Assembly (NCBI RefSeq): GCF_900246225.1
Contig: NC_039323.1
Location: forward strand, 7,482,979 to 7,546,978
Reading direction: 5' to 3'
Length of the DNA stretch: 64,000 nt
Origin: Astatotilapia calliptera
Taxonomy: Eukaryota > Chordata > Actinopteri > Cichliformes > Cichlidae
The first letter of the stretch is position 1; the number at the start of each line of letters is the position of its first letter. Shown here piece after piece: positions 36,701 to 47,700 of the stretch. The notes under the pieces were generated by a model. That model did no database searches and was not told the origin of the DNA. It saw only the letters and a program-made list of their open reading frames with translations. The position numbers and the translations under genes are program-made.

Positions 36701-39700
36701 CGGTCCGGGGCTCGGACCGAGACTGTCCGAGCCAGGGCTCGGACAGTCTCGGTCGTTGTGTCCTTGGGCAAGACACTTCACCCGTTGCCTACTGGTGGTG
36801 GTCAGAGGGCCCGGTGGCGCCAGTGTCCGGCAGCCTCGCCTCTGTCAGTGCGCCCCAGGGTGGCTGTGGCTACAATGTAGCTTGCCATCACCAGTGTGTG
36901 AATGTGTGTGTGAATGGGTGGATGACTGGATATGTAAAGCGCTTTGGGGTCCTTAGGGACTAGTAAAAGCGCTATATAAATACAGGCCATTTACCATTTA
37001 CAAATCTGCATTAAAATTTCTCTCAGATGATCAGAGGATAGACTTTTTGAAACTTTTTTTTTTTTTTTAAATAAAAGATGGACTTAACCGCAGAGTCTGA
37101 GTAGTGAAGCCAGTGCAGAAGTGCACGGCACCTGCCTGGTTTCTAATGCACAGCAGGGGGGTAATTCTCCTTAGTCAGACTTTTAAAAAGTTTATGAGAA
37201 ATTGTACCTACTTCTCACTTCATTTTAGCTCTTCAAGAACTTGTTGTTTTGATAACTTTGTGTCTTATATAATAACGCAGAGTGTTCCTTTTTAAAATTA
37301 TGGCCCAATTAAGTATCTAAGTATGAGAATTGATGCCTGTGCAGCGGTGCTTCGAATGTGCCTAGTTTCTAATGCACAGCAGGAGGAAAACTCCTCGTTA
37401 GTGTGTTTGTACCTGCTCGTACAAATGTACTTACTTCTCACTTTTAGATCTCAGTACCCCATCAAATTGTTGCCTTATTAACTTTGTGTCTTATGTAACA
37501 TAGCAGCGTGTTCTTTTTGAAAATTATGGCACCATTAAGTGTAAAATAGATGTTTAATTGAGGCGCTTCACGGCAAGGTACCTTGTGATTGACAAACCCC
37601 TTATCTCAGTTTTCCAGTCAGAGACACCCCTCACTTAACAAATCCATGAACCATGATGAACCAATCGTTATTGTGAAGAATAATCATGAAGTCAGTAGCA
37701 TGATGTGGCCATTATTAGCTATCACACCTACCTGGAAATAACAGGGGAAAAAAGACTGTAGCAGCAGTTTGTTTCTTATATTCATATTAAAATAATATAA
37801 CTGTCACGGGCTTAAATTAGTTGCCAGTGGTTACTCATTAAGGATATAGTAGTGTATTCAACTTCAACAATAGTGCGCTTTATTACTTAAAAAGTTAACT
37901 TTTCATTTGTAGGTGGAAAAATGTAACATTTCCTATTTCAAAAGTCAATCTCTGTCTAGCTTTAAAACACTAAATGAATAGCCTGTAGACACAGGGGTCT
38001 AATACTAGTGTGTTTCTGGCTTGTGTATAGGGTGTTCGTGCAGCTACATTGAATTCGGCTCTTTCTGTCGATTCTCTGTTTGCCTGGGACGAACAGCCAG
38101 TGAGAGTCTCGTTAGGCTTCAGGAGCACAGGCAAGCGGGGCGTTGTTCTGAAGAGCGGCTCTCAGGTAAATCTCGTGTGCCACACTTTTTGATTTAAAAG
38201 AAAATCAAAAGGAAAATATCAAGATGACTTTAGTAGTACTCTCACTGCAGGGCTCCAAACCTGTCCACAATCTCCAGTTGTCCCTGGACGATGGCTTTGT
38301 GGTTTTTTATAGTTTTAATTATACCCTGAGGTCAAATGAAAGGTATAATGATGGAGTCTGGCATTACGTGTCTGCAGTGGGGAAGCCATCAGGGTAAGAA
38401 CTGTCATCTTTTTGCTGATACCTGGATTTTATTGCAATTAAAATTTAAAATCAGCACGTCGCTAATGTTGTCGTGATTTTCTCAGGCTGCTGCTTAGCAT
38501 TGACAATGTAAATGTGAGTCCGGCACATTCAGACCAAATCAGCATGCAAAGAGGAAAATTCAAAGGCTGCATTGCTAATCTTTATACAAGCAGGTTTGTT
38601 ATACATTCTTTCAGTTGCTTTATAATATATCTCACAATATATATCTGTTTATTACAATAACACGATTCAATTTTGATGAAACAAAATCTCCTCATTTCAC
38701 ACAGGCCGAGTATTTTACCTGCTGATCTAAGCTCATTATCGCAAACTGGAGACATTATCTTTGGTCAGTGCAGTCAGCCTCCCCCACCGCACTCCACAAT
38801 GAAAAGGCCCCAGACGCACAACCTTGTAAGCACATCAAACTATTATTTTTTTCAGCTCCCCTATTGCTGGATAATGACATAGTAACAGCAGTCATTTTTC
38901 TGCTGTGTGTCAGATTACGACTCCAGCTGGCAGTCAATGTAGACCCCAGAGAGCATACCAACTCTATGAGAAAGACAGCTGGGTCAGTTACAACCTCCCA
39001 CAAGAAAACCTTAATTATAGGTAAAATACTAAAACCTGAAAATTATAATGGCATTTTCCATGACTGGTTTGGTTTGGTAACCTTTAGAGTGCCTCGTCAA
39101 ACCTTCATCCAGCTGTGAATTCATTCATAAACATTTAAAGGGACTTTGTTCTTGTTCTCATGTGTCTCAGGCCTCACTTCTCTCTTGATATCAATACCAA
39201 ATCGTCCAAAGGGCTCATCCTCCATGTCGCAGGAAGAGGAGCCGTCCCCCTCCTGGCTCTGTACATGGCCAACGGCAAGATCAAGATGTCACTTGGTCAA
39301 AACAGAATCATCCAGCACAAGGAGAAGAGCAATGATGGCAACTGGCATAGAGTTTGTAACCAAGTCTCATTACAAATATTAAGTGATAAAAGCAGCAAAG
39401 CTCTAAACATTGGACTCCTGATTTCAAAGGAACAGTTGCAGATATATGGGAATTTCGGTTGCTTATCTCACATAGATTTTATCAGCAGTAGGATAAAACT
39501 AGAAAACTAGAAAACCAGCAAAATGCAAGTCAGACTAATCGGATTGAACAAAGAAGCAAAAGAAACACAGGAAAAAGGCAAACACTAAGAAACATGAGGG
39601 AGGAGACGATATCTCTAAAGAGGAGATCAATGGAACAAAAAAAGGTAACCAAAACTAAAAGAATAAACAAAATAAATAATAAAAAAAAATAATAAAGAAA

Positions 39701-41520
39701 AACAATAATTAATATTACTACTGTTGGCAGCTGGGCAGCAGGTATCTTTCATTAGAGCAAACAAATATAACCTTTACAGCAGCACCAATTAAGCTTTGAT
39801 TGGATGACAAAAGTGTCTCACAGGCAGAGAAAATATATATGTTATTCTTCTCAAAAAGTAAATGTATTTATTTCCCTAAACAACGGGCAGTGCCAAAATG
39901 AAGCGTTAAGGATTTAAATGGTGCAGAAAAGAAAATTACTGATATCAGAAAGCTTCCAATGGGAATTCAAACACCGCTAACAAGAAATATATATACAAAA
40001 TATATAAAATACATAAAAAAAAATAATGACATAGTGGGCAATTACATAATGGAACTGATTTTTGAAAGTTTGTTGGAGCATAAATGGAAAACAGGAGGAA
40101 CAACTAATTTCTAAATCACTTTTATCATAAACAATCAGGACATAACTCTTAATATGCAGGGGAAAAAATGCAGTAATTCTTTTCTCATATCTGTGTGTCA
40201 TATCACAATCATATCACAGTGATGGTGAAGTTATATTCTGTGGATGGCTGAGTTTGTTTGCGTGTGCGCAGGTTCAATTCAGCGTGGAGAACAGCACTTT
40301 TCATCTTCTGGTTGATGGGATCCGTGTGACTGATGGCCGCTTACCAAACAATGAGGGATCATCTTTAGACCTGCACAACCCTGTGTATCTGGGAGCTGGT
40401 ACAAAAAGCAAAAACACTAAAGTCTGTATCAGACTCAAGCTATGGCAAATATTTTCCCACATCTTTTTGTTTGCACACTGACCGGCTTCTCTTTTCTCTT
40501 CCTGTCCTTTATCAGGGACACAACATCCCCACAGACAGTGTTATCAGCTGTATAAGGGAATTCAAAATGAATGATGTATTTGTTGGTGCAGCTGAGGTGA
40601 GCCACAAAGCCTTACCGTGCTTTCATGGGCTTGCAGAGGAAGGGACATACTTTGGTGGCGGTCACATCGTCTTAGGTTTGGCCTTGTATTTCAAAAATCT
40701 TGATGCTGCTGATGTGTTTCAATCATCCGCACACTCATAAAGAACATTTCTATTCTAGATAACTACTTCACCGTTGGCTCGCACTTTTTGTTGTCCTTCA
40801 AGCTGCGCCCTCAACACCTCACGGGTCTTCTCTTCCACGTTCAAAGTGATAAGACCAGCCTTAATGTGTTCTTAATGGAAAACAAGGTAAAACCTCTCGC
40901 TCTTGTGACAGCTAATTGGGCAGCAATTCAAAAGAAAAGCTGCATGAGATGACAAAATATGTTATGTTTTACCAGGTGGGCGTCAAAGCAAATGATGGTA
41001 ATGGAGCTGTTAGTGTCTCAGTAACACCTCGTAAAAGCCTCTGTGATGGAAAATTTCACGAGGTTACAGGTAGGAAATCGTGTATTAAAAACATTCAAGA
41101 ACGTGAGTCACATGTTGATAGTTGTGCTTTTAAAATTCTTCTGTTATTGTTGTTTCTCAGTCTCCAAAAAAAGGAACGCATTCCAACTAGTGGTTGACTC
41201 CGTGTCCAAGGAGAAAGCAGGCCCCAAATCCACGTCATATTCAACGGCCCTGGAATCGCTTCACATTGGGGGTAAATCCATGAACCGCTGGGCATTATAT
41301 CTTTCAGAGAGTTTCAGCTTTTTGTCGTATAATCTGATCAGAATCTCTTTGTGCTTTTTCCTTTCCTGAATTAGGGACAACAAATCAAAATGGAGCCCCT
41401 GTGCCTTCACCTTTTGTGGGCTGCTTGCGAAATGTGAAGCTTAATGGAAAGCCGGTTGCATTTGCGAAAGCCTCCAGAGTGGTCGGTCCAGTGAGCATCA
41501 ACAGATGCCCCGCAAACTAA
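24775..41520 (+). CDS. lama3: Laminin subunit alpha-3, short (3A-like) form
   Basis: Thirty-eight in-phase exons encode about 1,694 residues; human LAMA3A has about 1,710-1,725. The start ATG (24775) opens a signal peptide (MQWAASWLCIAAPLFLLCFA). Order of parts: a short N-terminal tail, laminin EGF-like repeats (exons 2-7), a coiled coil (exons 7-18), LG1-LG3 (exons 19-30), a short spacer, and LG4-LG5 (exons 31-38, stop TAA 41518-41520). Alpha-3 chains assemble with beta-3 and gamma-2 into laminin-332 and related trimers; LG1-3 bind integrins alpha-3 beta-1 and alpha-6 beta-4 at epithelial basement membranes. Assignment to LAMA3 rather than LAMA4 rests on the ANKRD29-LAMA3-OSBPL1A neighbourhood and LG similarity (NDGNWH, NPVYLGAG, RKSLCDGKFHEV). 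No LN-domain arm exists upstream, so only the short form is encoded here. Exon coordinates are in the four segment entries that follow. Confidence 0.92.
25280..26120. mobile_element. Probable non-autonomous CACTA (EnSpm)-like element
   Basis: The left end CACTGTTAAAAAAAAAAAAT and the right end (minus-strand reading CACTGTAAGAAAAAGT) form short inverted repeats starting CACTG, typical of CACTA elements. A fish-type internal start (AAACAGTAATATTCCGGCAG) follows the left end. No transposase frame is present. It lies in lama3 intron 1 and contains a reverse SINE fragment at 25591-25767. Confidence 0.5.
25591..25767 (-). mobile_element. SINE fragment nested in the CACTA-like element
   Basis: The minus strand reads AGGGTGATCGTGGCTCAAGA, then the B-box GTTCGAGCCCCGGCTCGGAC, then TCGTTGTGTCCTT. 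This matches the head and body of the SINE at 10797-11128. The 3' part is missing. Confidence 0.7.
27810..31958 (+). other. lama3: lama3 exons 7-18: laminin I/II coiled-coil domain
   Basis: Exons after 7: 28092-28202, 28414-28522, 28749-28919, 30210-30406, 30485-30601, 30673-30824, 30929-31067, 31153-31252, 31339-31455, 31549-31719 and 31807-31958. The translated segments are rich in Glu, Lys, Leu and Ala with heptad-like spacing (KQQLQNISHS, AEEHAKELKRVV, EEAQRIMQEMRKRG), as expected for the rod that pairs with beta and gamma chains. Exon 16 carries a very basic stretch NKQKKKRRSLR. Confidence 0.88.
29600..30014. mobile_element. Tc1/mariner-type MITE with TA target duplication
   Basis: The ends CAGTTAGCTCCATAAATATT and, on the other strand, CAGTTAGGTCCATATATATT are about 26-bp inverted repeats with two mismatches. 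TA dinucleotides flank the element on both sides (29598-29599 and 30015-30016), the Tc1/mariner signature. It is 415 bp with no transposase and lies in lama3 intron 10. Confidence 0.85.
31959..34004 (+). other. lama3: lama3 intron 18 with retroelement debris
   Basis: This 2-kb intron separates the coiled coil from LG1. It holds an AT-rich block near 32280-32380 with AATA-type repeats, a minus-strand reverse transcriptase relic at about 32960-33240, and a T run near 33662-33680. The rest shows nothing recognisable. Confidence 0.7.
32960..33240 (-). pseudogene. Non-LTR reverse transcriptase relic
   Basis: The minus-strand translation gives LTVAFDTVNHEIL, then NGTAPN-stop-LKSYLI, then RGVPQGSIKGPIL. 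These are the AFDTVDH and GVPQGSVLGP landmarks of L2/CR1-like reverse transcriptases. An in-frame stop shows decay. No endonuclease or 3' end is recognised nearby. Confidence 0.7.
36699..36999 (+). mobile_element. 5'-truncated SINE fused to a foldback sequence
   Basis: From about 36736 the sequence follows the SINE body seen at 10797 (GTTGTGTCCTTGGGCAAGAC to CAGGCCATTTACCATTT). Where the tRNA-like head should be there is instead a duplicated, inverted GC-rich piece (36700-36748) that forms two hairpins. It starts just after the exon 26 donor of lama3. Confidence 0.75.
37100..37551. repeat. Degenerate tandem duplication with 226-bp period
   Basis: Matching landmarks recur exactly 226 bases apart: GTTTCTAATGCACAGCAGG at 37139 and 37365, and AAAATTATGGC near 37294 and 37520. 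Intervening segments (TACTTCTCACTT, AACTTTGTGTCTTAT) also repeat in order. Both copies are diverged. It lies in lama3 intron 26 behind the SINE. Confidence 0.75.
38914..41520 (+). other. lama3: lama3 exons 31-38: LG4-LG5 domains
   Basis: Exons: 38914-39020, 39171-39351, 40272-40421, 40516-40675, 40759-40886, 40976-41069, 41161-41271 and 41375-41520. LG4 shows YRPHFSLDINTKSSKGLILH, NDGNWHRVQF and HNPVYLGAG. LG5 shows FLLSFKLRPQHLTGLLFHV, VSVTPRKSLCDGKFHEV, ESLHIGGTT, FVGCLRNVKL and the terminal SINRCPAN. In mammals the LG4-5 module is cut off in mature laminin-332 and binds heparan sulfate and syndecans. Confidence 0.9.
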
Positions 41521-41949
41521 TGAAATACATCATTACAAACAGGGATGGGAATAGTAAACCTAGTTAGGCTGAAATCAAGCAACAATTTTTCCAATCTAAC
41601 GGAATTGTATTTCTCTAAGCTTCAGTTCCTTTTTTCCACCACAGGAATGTTTTCCTGATATTTGCTCATTACAAAGCAATGACGCCAAACTCATGATAGC
41701 GAGTTGTAAATCACCTGCAAGCTTATTTTCTACTCTCCCTACACTGTTCCAGACTCATTGATATTAAAATAGTCGCCCTGAAGCTGAAAACCTGTTACGG
41801 TCTACTTTTATTTTCCCACAGAACACCGATAAGGTGAGAAAACTGATAGAGACTCAGTTCAATGCAGCCACAACACCATCTAAGAGCACAACAGCAAAAT
41901 TTGCCATAAATTTAGCAGTGGATTTTAAACAAATCCACCCCAATCCCAT

Positions 41950-42292
41950 CTATTAGCTGCGCTAATCACCCTGCCTCGCAGCAAGGTCTTGCGTTTGAAT
42001 CCCGAGACTCTGTGGCTGTTCCCCATGGAGTGTGCATGCTCTCCCCATGTCTGTGTGGGTTCTCACCAGGTACTTTGTCTTCCTCACACATTCCAAAGGC
42101 ATCCATGTTATGTTAATTGGTCATTCTAAATTGGCTGCAGGCGTGAGTGTGAATGGATGTTTATCTATCTGCGTTAGCTCTGTGATCTGTCCACAGTGCA
42201 ACACACCTCTCACCCAATGACACTTGTGATAAGCTCCGGCATTACCATGACCCTGACTTCCATACACTGGAGAAAATAGATGAATGAATTTT
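41950..42292 (+). mobile_element. tRNA-derived SINE of a second fish family
   Basis: Landmarks run in order: CCTGCCTCGCAGCAAGGTCT with B-box-like GCGTTTGAATCCC, TGCATGCTCTCCCCATGTCT, GTGTGGGTTCTCACCAGGTA, GTTAATTGGTCATTCTAAAT, and a tail of GAAAATAGATGAATGAAT. This order is characteristic of a high-copy fish SINE. Divergence suggests an old insertion. Confidence 0.65.
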
Positions 42293-43414
42293 AAACATCT
42301 GATATATTTATCTGTCGCAATATCAGTCGCTTCACATTAACACAAAACCTTATTAATCAGTATAGGAACAGACAGGATCCATAAGAAACAGCATCAGTTC
42401 ATTCCCGTGTTTAAAATTAAGGTAAATATTACATACACACGCACCTTACTCATACTAATAGCCTTAATTCTGCCCTACGTTTGACCAATAGATGGAGTGC
42501 TTCCCTTCATGTAATGCGAGGTGTTAGTTCACATTTACTCTCAGCTGGTGATGGCAGCAAAACATTACCAAGAACTTGAAGGTGTCAAGGTTCAAGTGAA
42601 TGACATGGATGGATTTCCCCCCACAAATTGCTTTTTATTTTCTGTCTGTAGCAGTAGTGGTAGTTAGCACACACAGGCTTGAAGACTGTATTCTGCCCTG
42701 TAATTCAAGTGCACTGTAAAGCTGCTCAAGTCATATGAAATGAAGTTTGTCTTTTTTGTTTATTTTTATTTTTGCCCTTTGATATTACTATACAGTTCAC
42801 ACACATAGAGAGTGGGTAACTAAGTACAGAAGAAAATATATAGTTATTATTTATAGTGTAGTTATACTTTTATTACGAAAAATATGAATAAGATCACTTT
42901 AAATGTCTAATAATCTGCTCTACGTTTAAAATAAGTGAGATGTCATAAAAAGTAATAACAATAAATGTACAGCAGATTATTTTAAATGATACTAAACACT
43001 GCAGTCAATTACAATAATGTGTAACAGATATAAATATAAATGTAAGTATATTCTGATATATTTGCAGTTCATCAATATGCATGTGAAACTTTACTTTAAA
43101 TGGTTGGCTAATTAGAAGTGACTCATAGAGGTCATTAAATGAGTGACAGAATATTTTAAATGTCTAAGAAATAGTCATAAATTATTCTAAATGTGCAATA
43201 TGTAAATTACTACACATTCAAGCGGGCTGCATTAAATGACTAATCAATTAGGGTTACAAATAGATTATTATATAGGCAACAGATGACTTTTAACAAATAA
43301 CAGTTCATTGTGAATTAGTATAGTACAGTTCTAGTATTGGGACCCACCCAGTTTGCGTTGTCAGTGGTTATTTTGCCCCTTAAAGTTGCTGGATGTCATC
43401 AAATTGCTATGGTT

Positions 43415-43632
43415 TATGGGGTGGCTGTAGGTCAGGAGGTTGAGCAGGTCATCTGCTAATTGGAAGATTGCAGTTTGATCCCTGGCTGCTCCAGTCAAAT
43501 ATCCTTGGCGTTAGCCCGCATCCATCAGAGTATGAATGTGTGTGAATCTTAGATAGAAGGGACTTAAGCATAGAAAAAGTGCTTGAGTGAATCAGAGGAG
43601 AAACGTGCTATATAAGAACAAGTCTGTTTACT
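43415..43632 (+). mobile_element. Diverged SINE-like copy
   Basis: GGTTGAGCAGGTCATCTGCT, GGAAGATTGCAGTTTGATCC and a distal GTGCTATATAAGAACAAGTC follow the head, B-box and tail layout of the SINE class seen at 10797, but with much more divergence. Confidence 0.45.
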
Positions 43633-44756
43633 ATTTACTGATAGTTGCTTCCTGTGTGAATGGTCCTTAAGCTCTGCCAATGTGGAAATGCCAAAATATG
43701 CCTAATGGTCACTTGGCTGCCTCCAAAAAAGAGAAAGTGAGTCACACCCAATAAACTGTTACAACAGCTATAAACATGTTTACAGACTTGTAGAAAAGAC
43801 AGTTCTATCCTCAACATTTAATTTCCCCTTAAAGTAACCGTATGGGGGCACGATTTATTAAATATCCATCTATTCAGATTCTGTTGAGGCCTAGCATTAG
43901 ATGTGTGTGTTCACTTTATTTACAGGTGGCTGTGGACCATCACTGTAGAAAGCTTCATCTCTGCTCAAGTTGAAGCACTGAACTGGACTGCACTGTATTT
44001 GTGGCCCATCCCCCCCAAAATCTTAATTTTTGCTGAGTAAAATTATTTTCTTTTTGTTTTTTTTAATGTTAGTCTCTTTTCTGTGCTCAGTCAGTTGCTC
44101 AATAAGCTTGCATGACTTCGCCCTCATGTCTAAATATGGATATTCTGGCTCAAAACACAATCACAGTGGCCAAACTGCCATCACTGAGGCTTTGCTCATG
44201 GTTTATATCAATCCATGTCTTCAGCAGTCAGAAAAAAATAAACACAAATAATAAAAAAATCATATTAGTCAGTTCTTAATGTATCTTTATAAGGTTGAGA
44301 CTAATACAGAAAATTTACAGTGGGTTTTGTTCTGTAATCTTTTTTCCTTCACAAAGCAAAATACAGGAGAAAATAATCACAATCCACATTAGACGAGTAG
44401 TGGGTTTTCGAGTGCAATGCGAGTCCAGAGCGAATGTAAATAACATGAGGTCACTGACGGCTGGATTTATGGAAAGTATATACAGATATACAACTGGAGA
44501 CAAAACACTATTATGAATATTTAAAAGAAGACAGGTGGACAGTAAAAATCACAAACCCTATCCACTGTGCTAAAAGTCCATTTTAAAGAAAAACCTCTTT
44601 AAGTCAATGCAAATGCTATACTGTCAAACATTTCCTGCACAGCTTCACCTCCATAAAGTAGATTAAGGCCACACTGTTTAAGTACACTTTTTTCATATTG
44701 CTTGGTCTTGTAATTTTCCAATAAAAACAGTTCATGCTTTGTGCAGAGAAAGTCCT

Positions 44757-47700
44757 TTAATAAATGTCCGGCATCTGGCTGTAGGCCCTGTTCCAGTATC
44801 CACCACAGAAGAGCCAGTCCTGGGAACTGGTGTGGGGATTTTGCCCCTGTTGAAACCACCTAAAAAACACATCACAGAAATATCAGCATTCATAGATCCC
44901 AGCAGGGCGAGCCAAAACTGAATACAAACAAGAGAAAGTGAGAAAGAAATGTATGATTCGGAGGGAAGATGGGGTGATTGAGTAATTGCATTTGGTGCCA
45001 TTAAGAGGAGCTGCCATGCTGGTGGAAGGAAAAGCGGATTTATTAAATTTGTCTCTATCATATCTGGATAGAAAATACACACAGTGGTAGATAATTTAGA
45101 GACTCAGATGTGTTAAGGTCACGTGATCACATCAAACATTTCGGATGCGAACAGCGAACAGCTCTAACCTCGGGCCAAGGGCAGGGCTTCTTAACGTCAA
45201 AGCGAGGATGCAGCAGAAAAAAAAAGACAAGTGAAGATAAAATGGAGATACAACTTGAGCTTTTTCAGCACACAAAGTATGACACCATATAGATAAGAAC
45301 TGTTAATTCATTCATACGCCATGAAAACTTCATATGAGGTAATAGAAAGGCAATGGTATTTTATCTGCACTAACAAAGGCTGATGGTTTAATATTGCCTG
45401 GAATTAGTCAGTCCTGCATGGTTTCATGTTTACTGCGTCAAAGTATAAAGAAAGAAGAACAGTCTCACCTCGCCTTCCACTCTTCATCCGCTTTGGAGCG
45501 GTTTTTCCGAGCAGCTCGCTGTTTTTCCTCGAGTCGCTTCTTCTCCTCGCTGGCGAGATCTATCAAAATATTTGACATTTTTTGAGGAAGCAAATGAAAA
45601 TTTCCCCCCAGTTTCAGTTTAGGTTAAGTACCACCAATCATTACCGATGTCACCGTTCTCCATGGCTCGTATGTCCGGTCTGAGCCTGCAGTCAGTCTGA
45701 GGGATGACTCCCTCCATCTCCTTATGCAACTCATTCAGCTGCATCGCAAAGCATGTGAAGTTGTACATCTGCAATTAAAGATTGCGTTTGTACGTTAAAA
45801 CATTGGATTTCTTCTAAGAGTACCCAATAAAGATCTAATGGTGCATTAATCAGCAGGACCTGGACAGAGTTAGCTGGTCTGGGTGCTATTTTCCACAGCA
45901 GCTGGCTGCCAGGAACCACCTCCACAGTGTCTGCAGGTGGTGAAGGAACCTCCTCCTGATCCTCAGCGCAACCCTGAACAGCACGACAAACACAAATAAT
46001 GCTGAACAGACAGATGAGCTCCAGCCAAGATGCATCATTACAGAACGTGTTAAATATGAACACTAATGATCTCGGTCGCTTGCCATTTTTACCACTGGAT
46101 GATATTACTCATGCAAACATCACAACAGTAAAGTGAAGGGATTCCACAGTGTTCAGTAATTCATACCGCATTGCTGCCCTTCTTGTCCTCTGCCCCTTTT
46201 TTGTTGTTTTTCTTGTGTGCTTCAAAGGCAGATGGGTCAACAACATAGAGGCACTCTGTCCACTTCCCATAGAGAGCACACAGCTTCTTTTTGCTGTCAA
46301 ACACACACAGACTTCAGAGGAGTTGTTGTAATTTCGTGAATACGTACTCTAACCTTAACCATAACCACACAAACACACACGAATGTCCCGAGGCACAAAC
46401 ACTAGTAATGATTTCAGTTGTAATGATTTTTTTTCCCCCATTCTGTTTTTAGTGTCAACATAACAAAAGCTCAAAAAAAGAGAGAAAAAACCCACACAAC
46501 ACTTTTGCGAGTGGGAGACTTCTGGAAATGTAATGTTTTGAATGAAACCAAAAATCTAGTTTTTGGCCTGGACATCACGTTGAGATAAAAAACAACAAGA
46601 AAAAACACAAGCTCTTCCCATCTTCTTGCTTGTTAGCATCTGTTATTGCTGCACATTATTTATCAGCATATAAATCTGGTCTGGCTCTTGTGATCATGCA
46701 CACTAGTTATGTTTACGATGACTCACTGGATTTGCTTATCCTCCATCTTTAATCGAACTGCCCCTGTTTTTGTTTTTACCGTTTGCTGATTTTAACCGCC
46801 TCTCCCACACTCGAGTATTTTGACTTTTATTTTGTCAAAAAGGCAATTAACACTGCAATGAGTTATTAACCATATGAATTGTTAAGTGATTATTTGCACA
46901 ATGATTCAATTTTAAAATAGGTTGATACTACATTTTGTAGATCCTAATTTACAAATGAAGCACCTTTAAAAAAACGCTGCTTATTCAGACATATCCACCC
47001 AAACATATGGGGAGGGGTGGATGAGGGAAAAATTGATAGTATAGGCAGATAAATAAGCTATCTGACACTCACTGCCATTCCATGTAATATGGAAGAAAAC
47101 TAATGTTTCACAGTGTCCTATGGTATGTTTCAATGTGTGATGTAGATTCAGACTTAAAGGTTAAAGAGAAGGCATTTTCTCCCACTCTCACATCACTATT
47201 TTATTCAACATTCAAGACTGAAATCAGTCTTCTCTGCAAAGACGGCTCATTATTTACATCTCTGAACATCTTGCTCTACCTTTTATCCAGAATATATCCT
47301 TCAACTTTGTGTAGCTCTTTTCCAAAAAGGCCACATGGTTTGAAGTTCAAGTAGCACCTTTCACCAGTTCTAAGTGAAAAGAGAAACAGGATGAGTCACA
47401 CAAGACTTCCTCATTTGCTCTGTCTGTTTTCTTCAAGAGCAACGCTTCCCCAAAATATTTTATCAGTTGTATCACACTTTTTCTTTAGCCGTAATTTGAA
47501 ACACATGATACTTAGATATTAGGTCAGTGCTACGTGTTCCTTTTCATGGCTGCATGCATTGTGTTATAATGGAAGCATGAATAAAAGGAACACGTTATTA
47601 AGTAGCGTAGCTTAGCTGGCTAATGAAAGAAGTGTTTGATGTGAAACATCATGGCTTGAGGCCACTTTATTTTCTTTACTTGCCTTTATCTAAGAAAGAA

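Larger units (their letters stand above)
34005..38825 (+). other. lama3: lama3 exons 19-30: LG1-LG3 domains
   Basis: Exons: 34005-34211, 34304-34452, 34566-34728, 35542-35669, 35756-35906, 36015-36119, 36211-36344, 36575-36692, 38031-38165, 38251-38393, 38486-38593 and 38705-38825. LG landmarks include FNGKSHIELHPP, LDPGSVVFYVGGYP, YRGAIKLSYL, SYYIGGLPAELRER, LRGCVDNLKA, YNDGVWHYVS and FKGCIANLYTS. LG1 contains an RRKR motif (34143-34154) absent from the human LG1 as I remember it. Exon 30 ends in a proline-rich spacer (CSQPPPPHS). Confidence 0.9.
41521..44756. other. Convergent intergenic region, lama3 3' end to osbpl1a 3' end
   Basis: This 3.2-kb spacer contains the 3' UTRs of both genes; their ends are not certain. 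It holds a tRNA-derived SINE at 41950-42292 and a more diverged SINE-like copy at 43415-43632. A minus-strand AATAAA (plus TTTATT, 43915-43920) is one candidate osbpl1a poly(A) signal. No exon of ttc39c or cabyr was recognised. Confidence 0.6.

Noticed and set aside
36564..36956. Plus-strand open frame of 130 codons at lama3 exon 26
   Set aside because: Only the first part is real exon 26; the remainder reads through the donor into the SINE.
24775..41520. Assignment as laminin alpha-4 instead of alpha-3
   Set aside because: The short architecture fits both, but the neighbours ankrd29 and osbpl1a and the LG sequences favour LAMA3.
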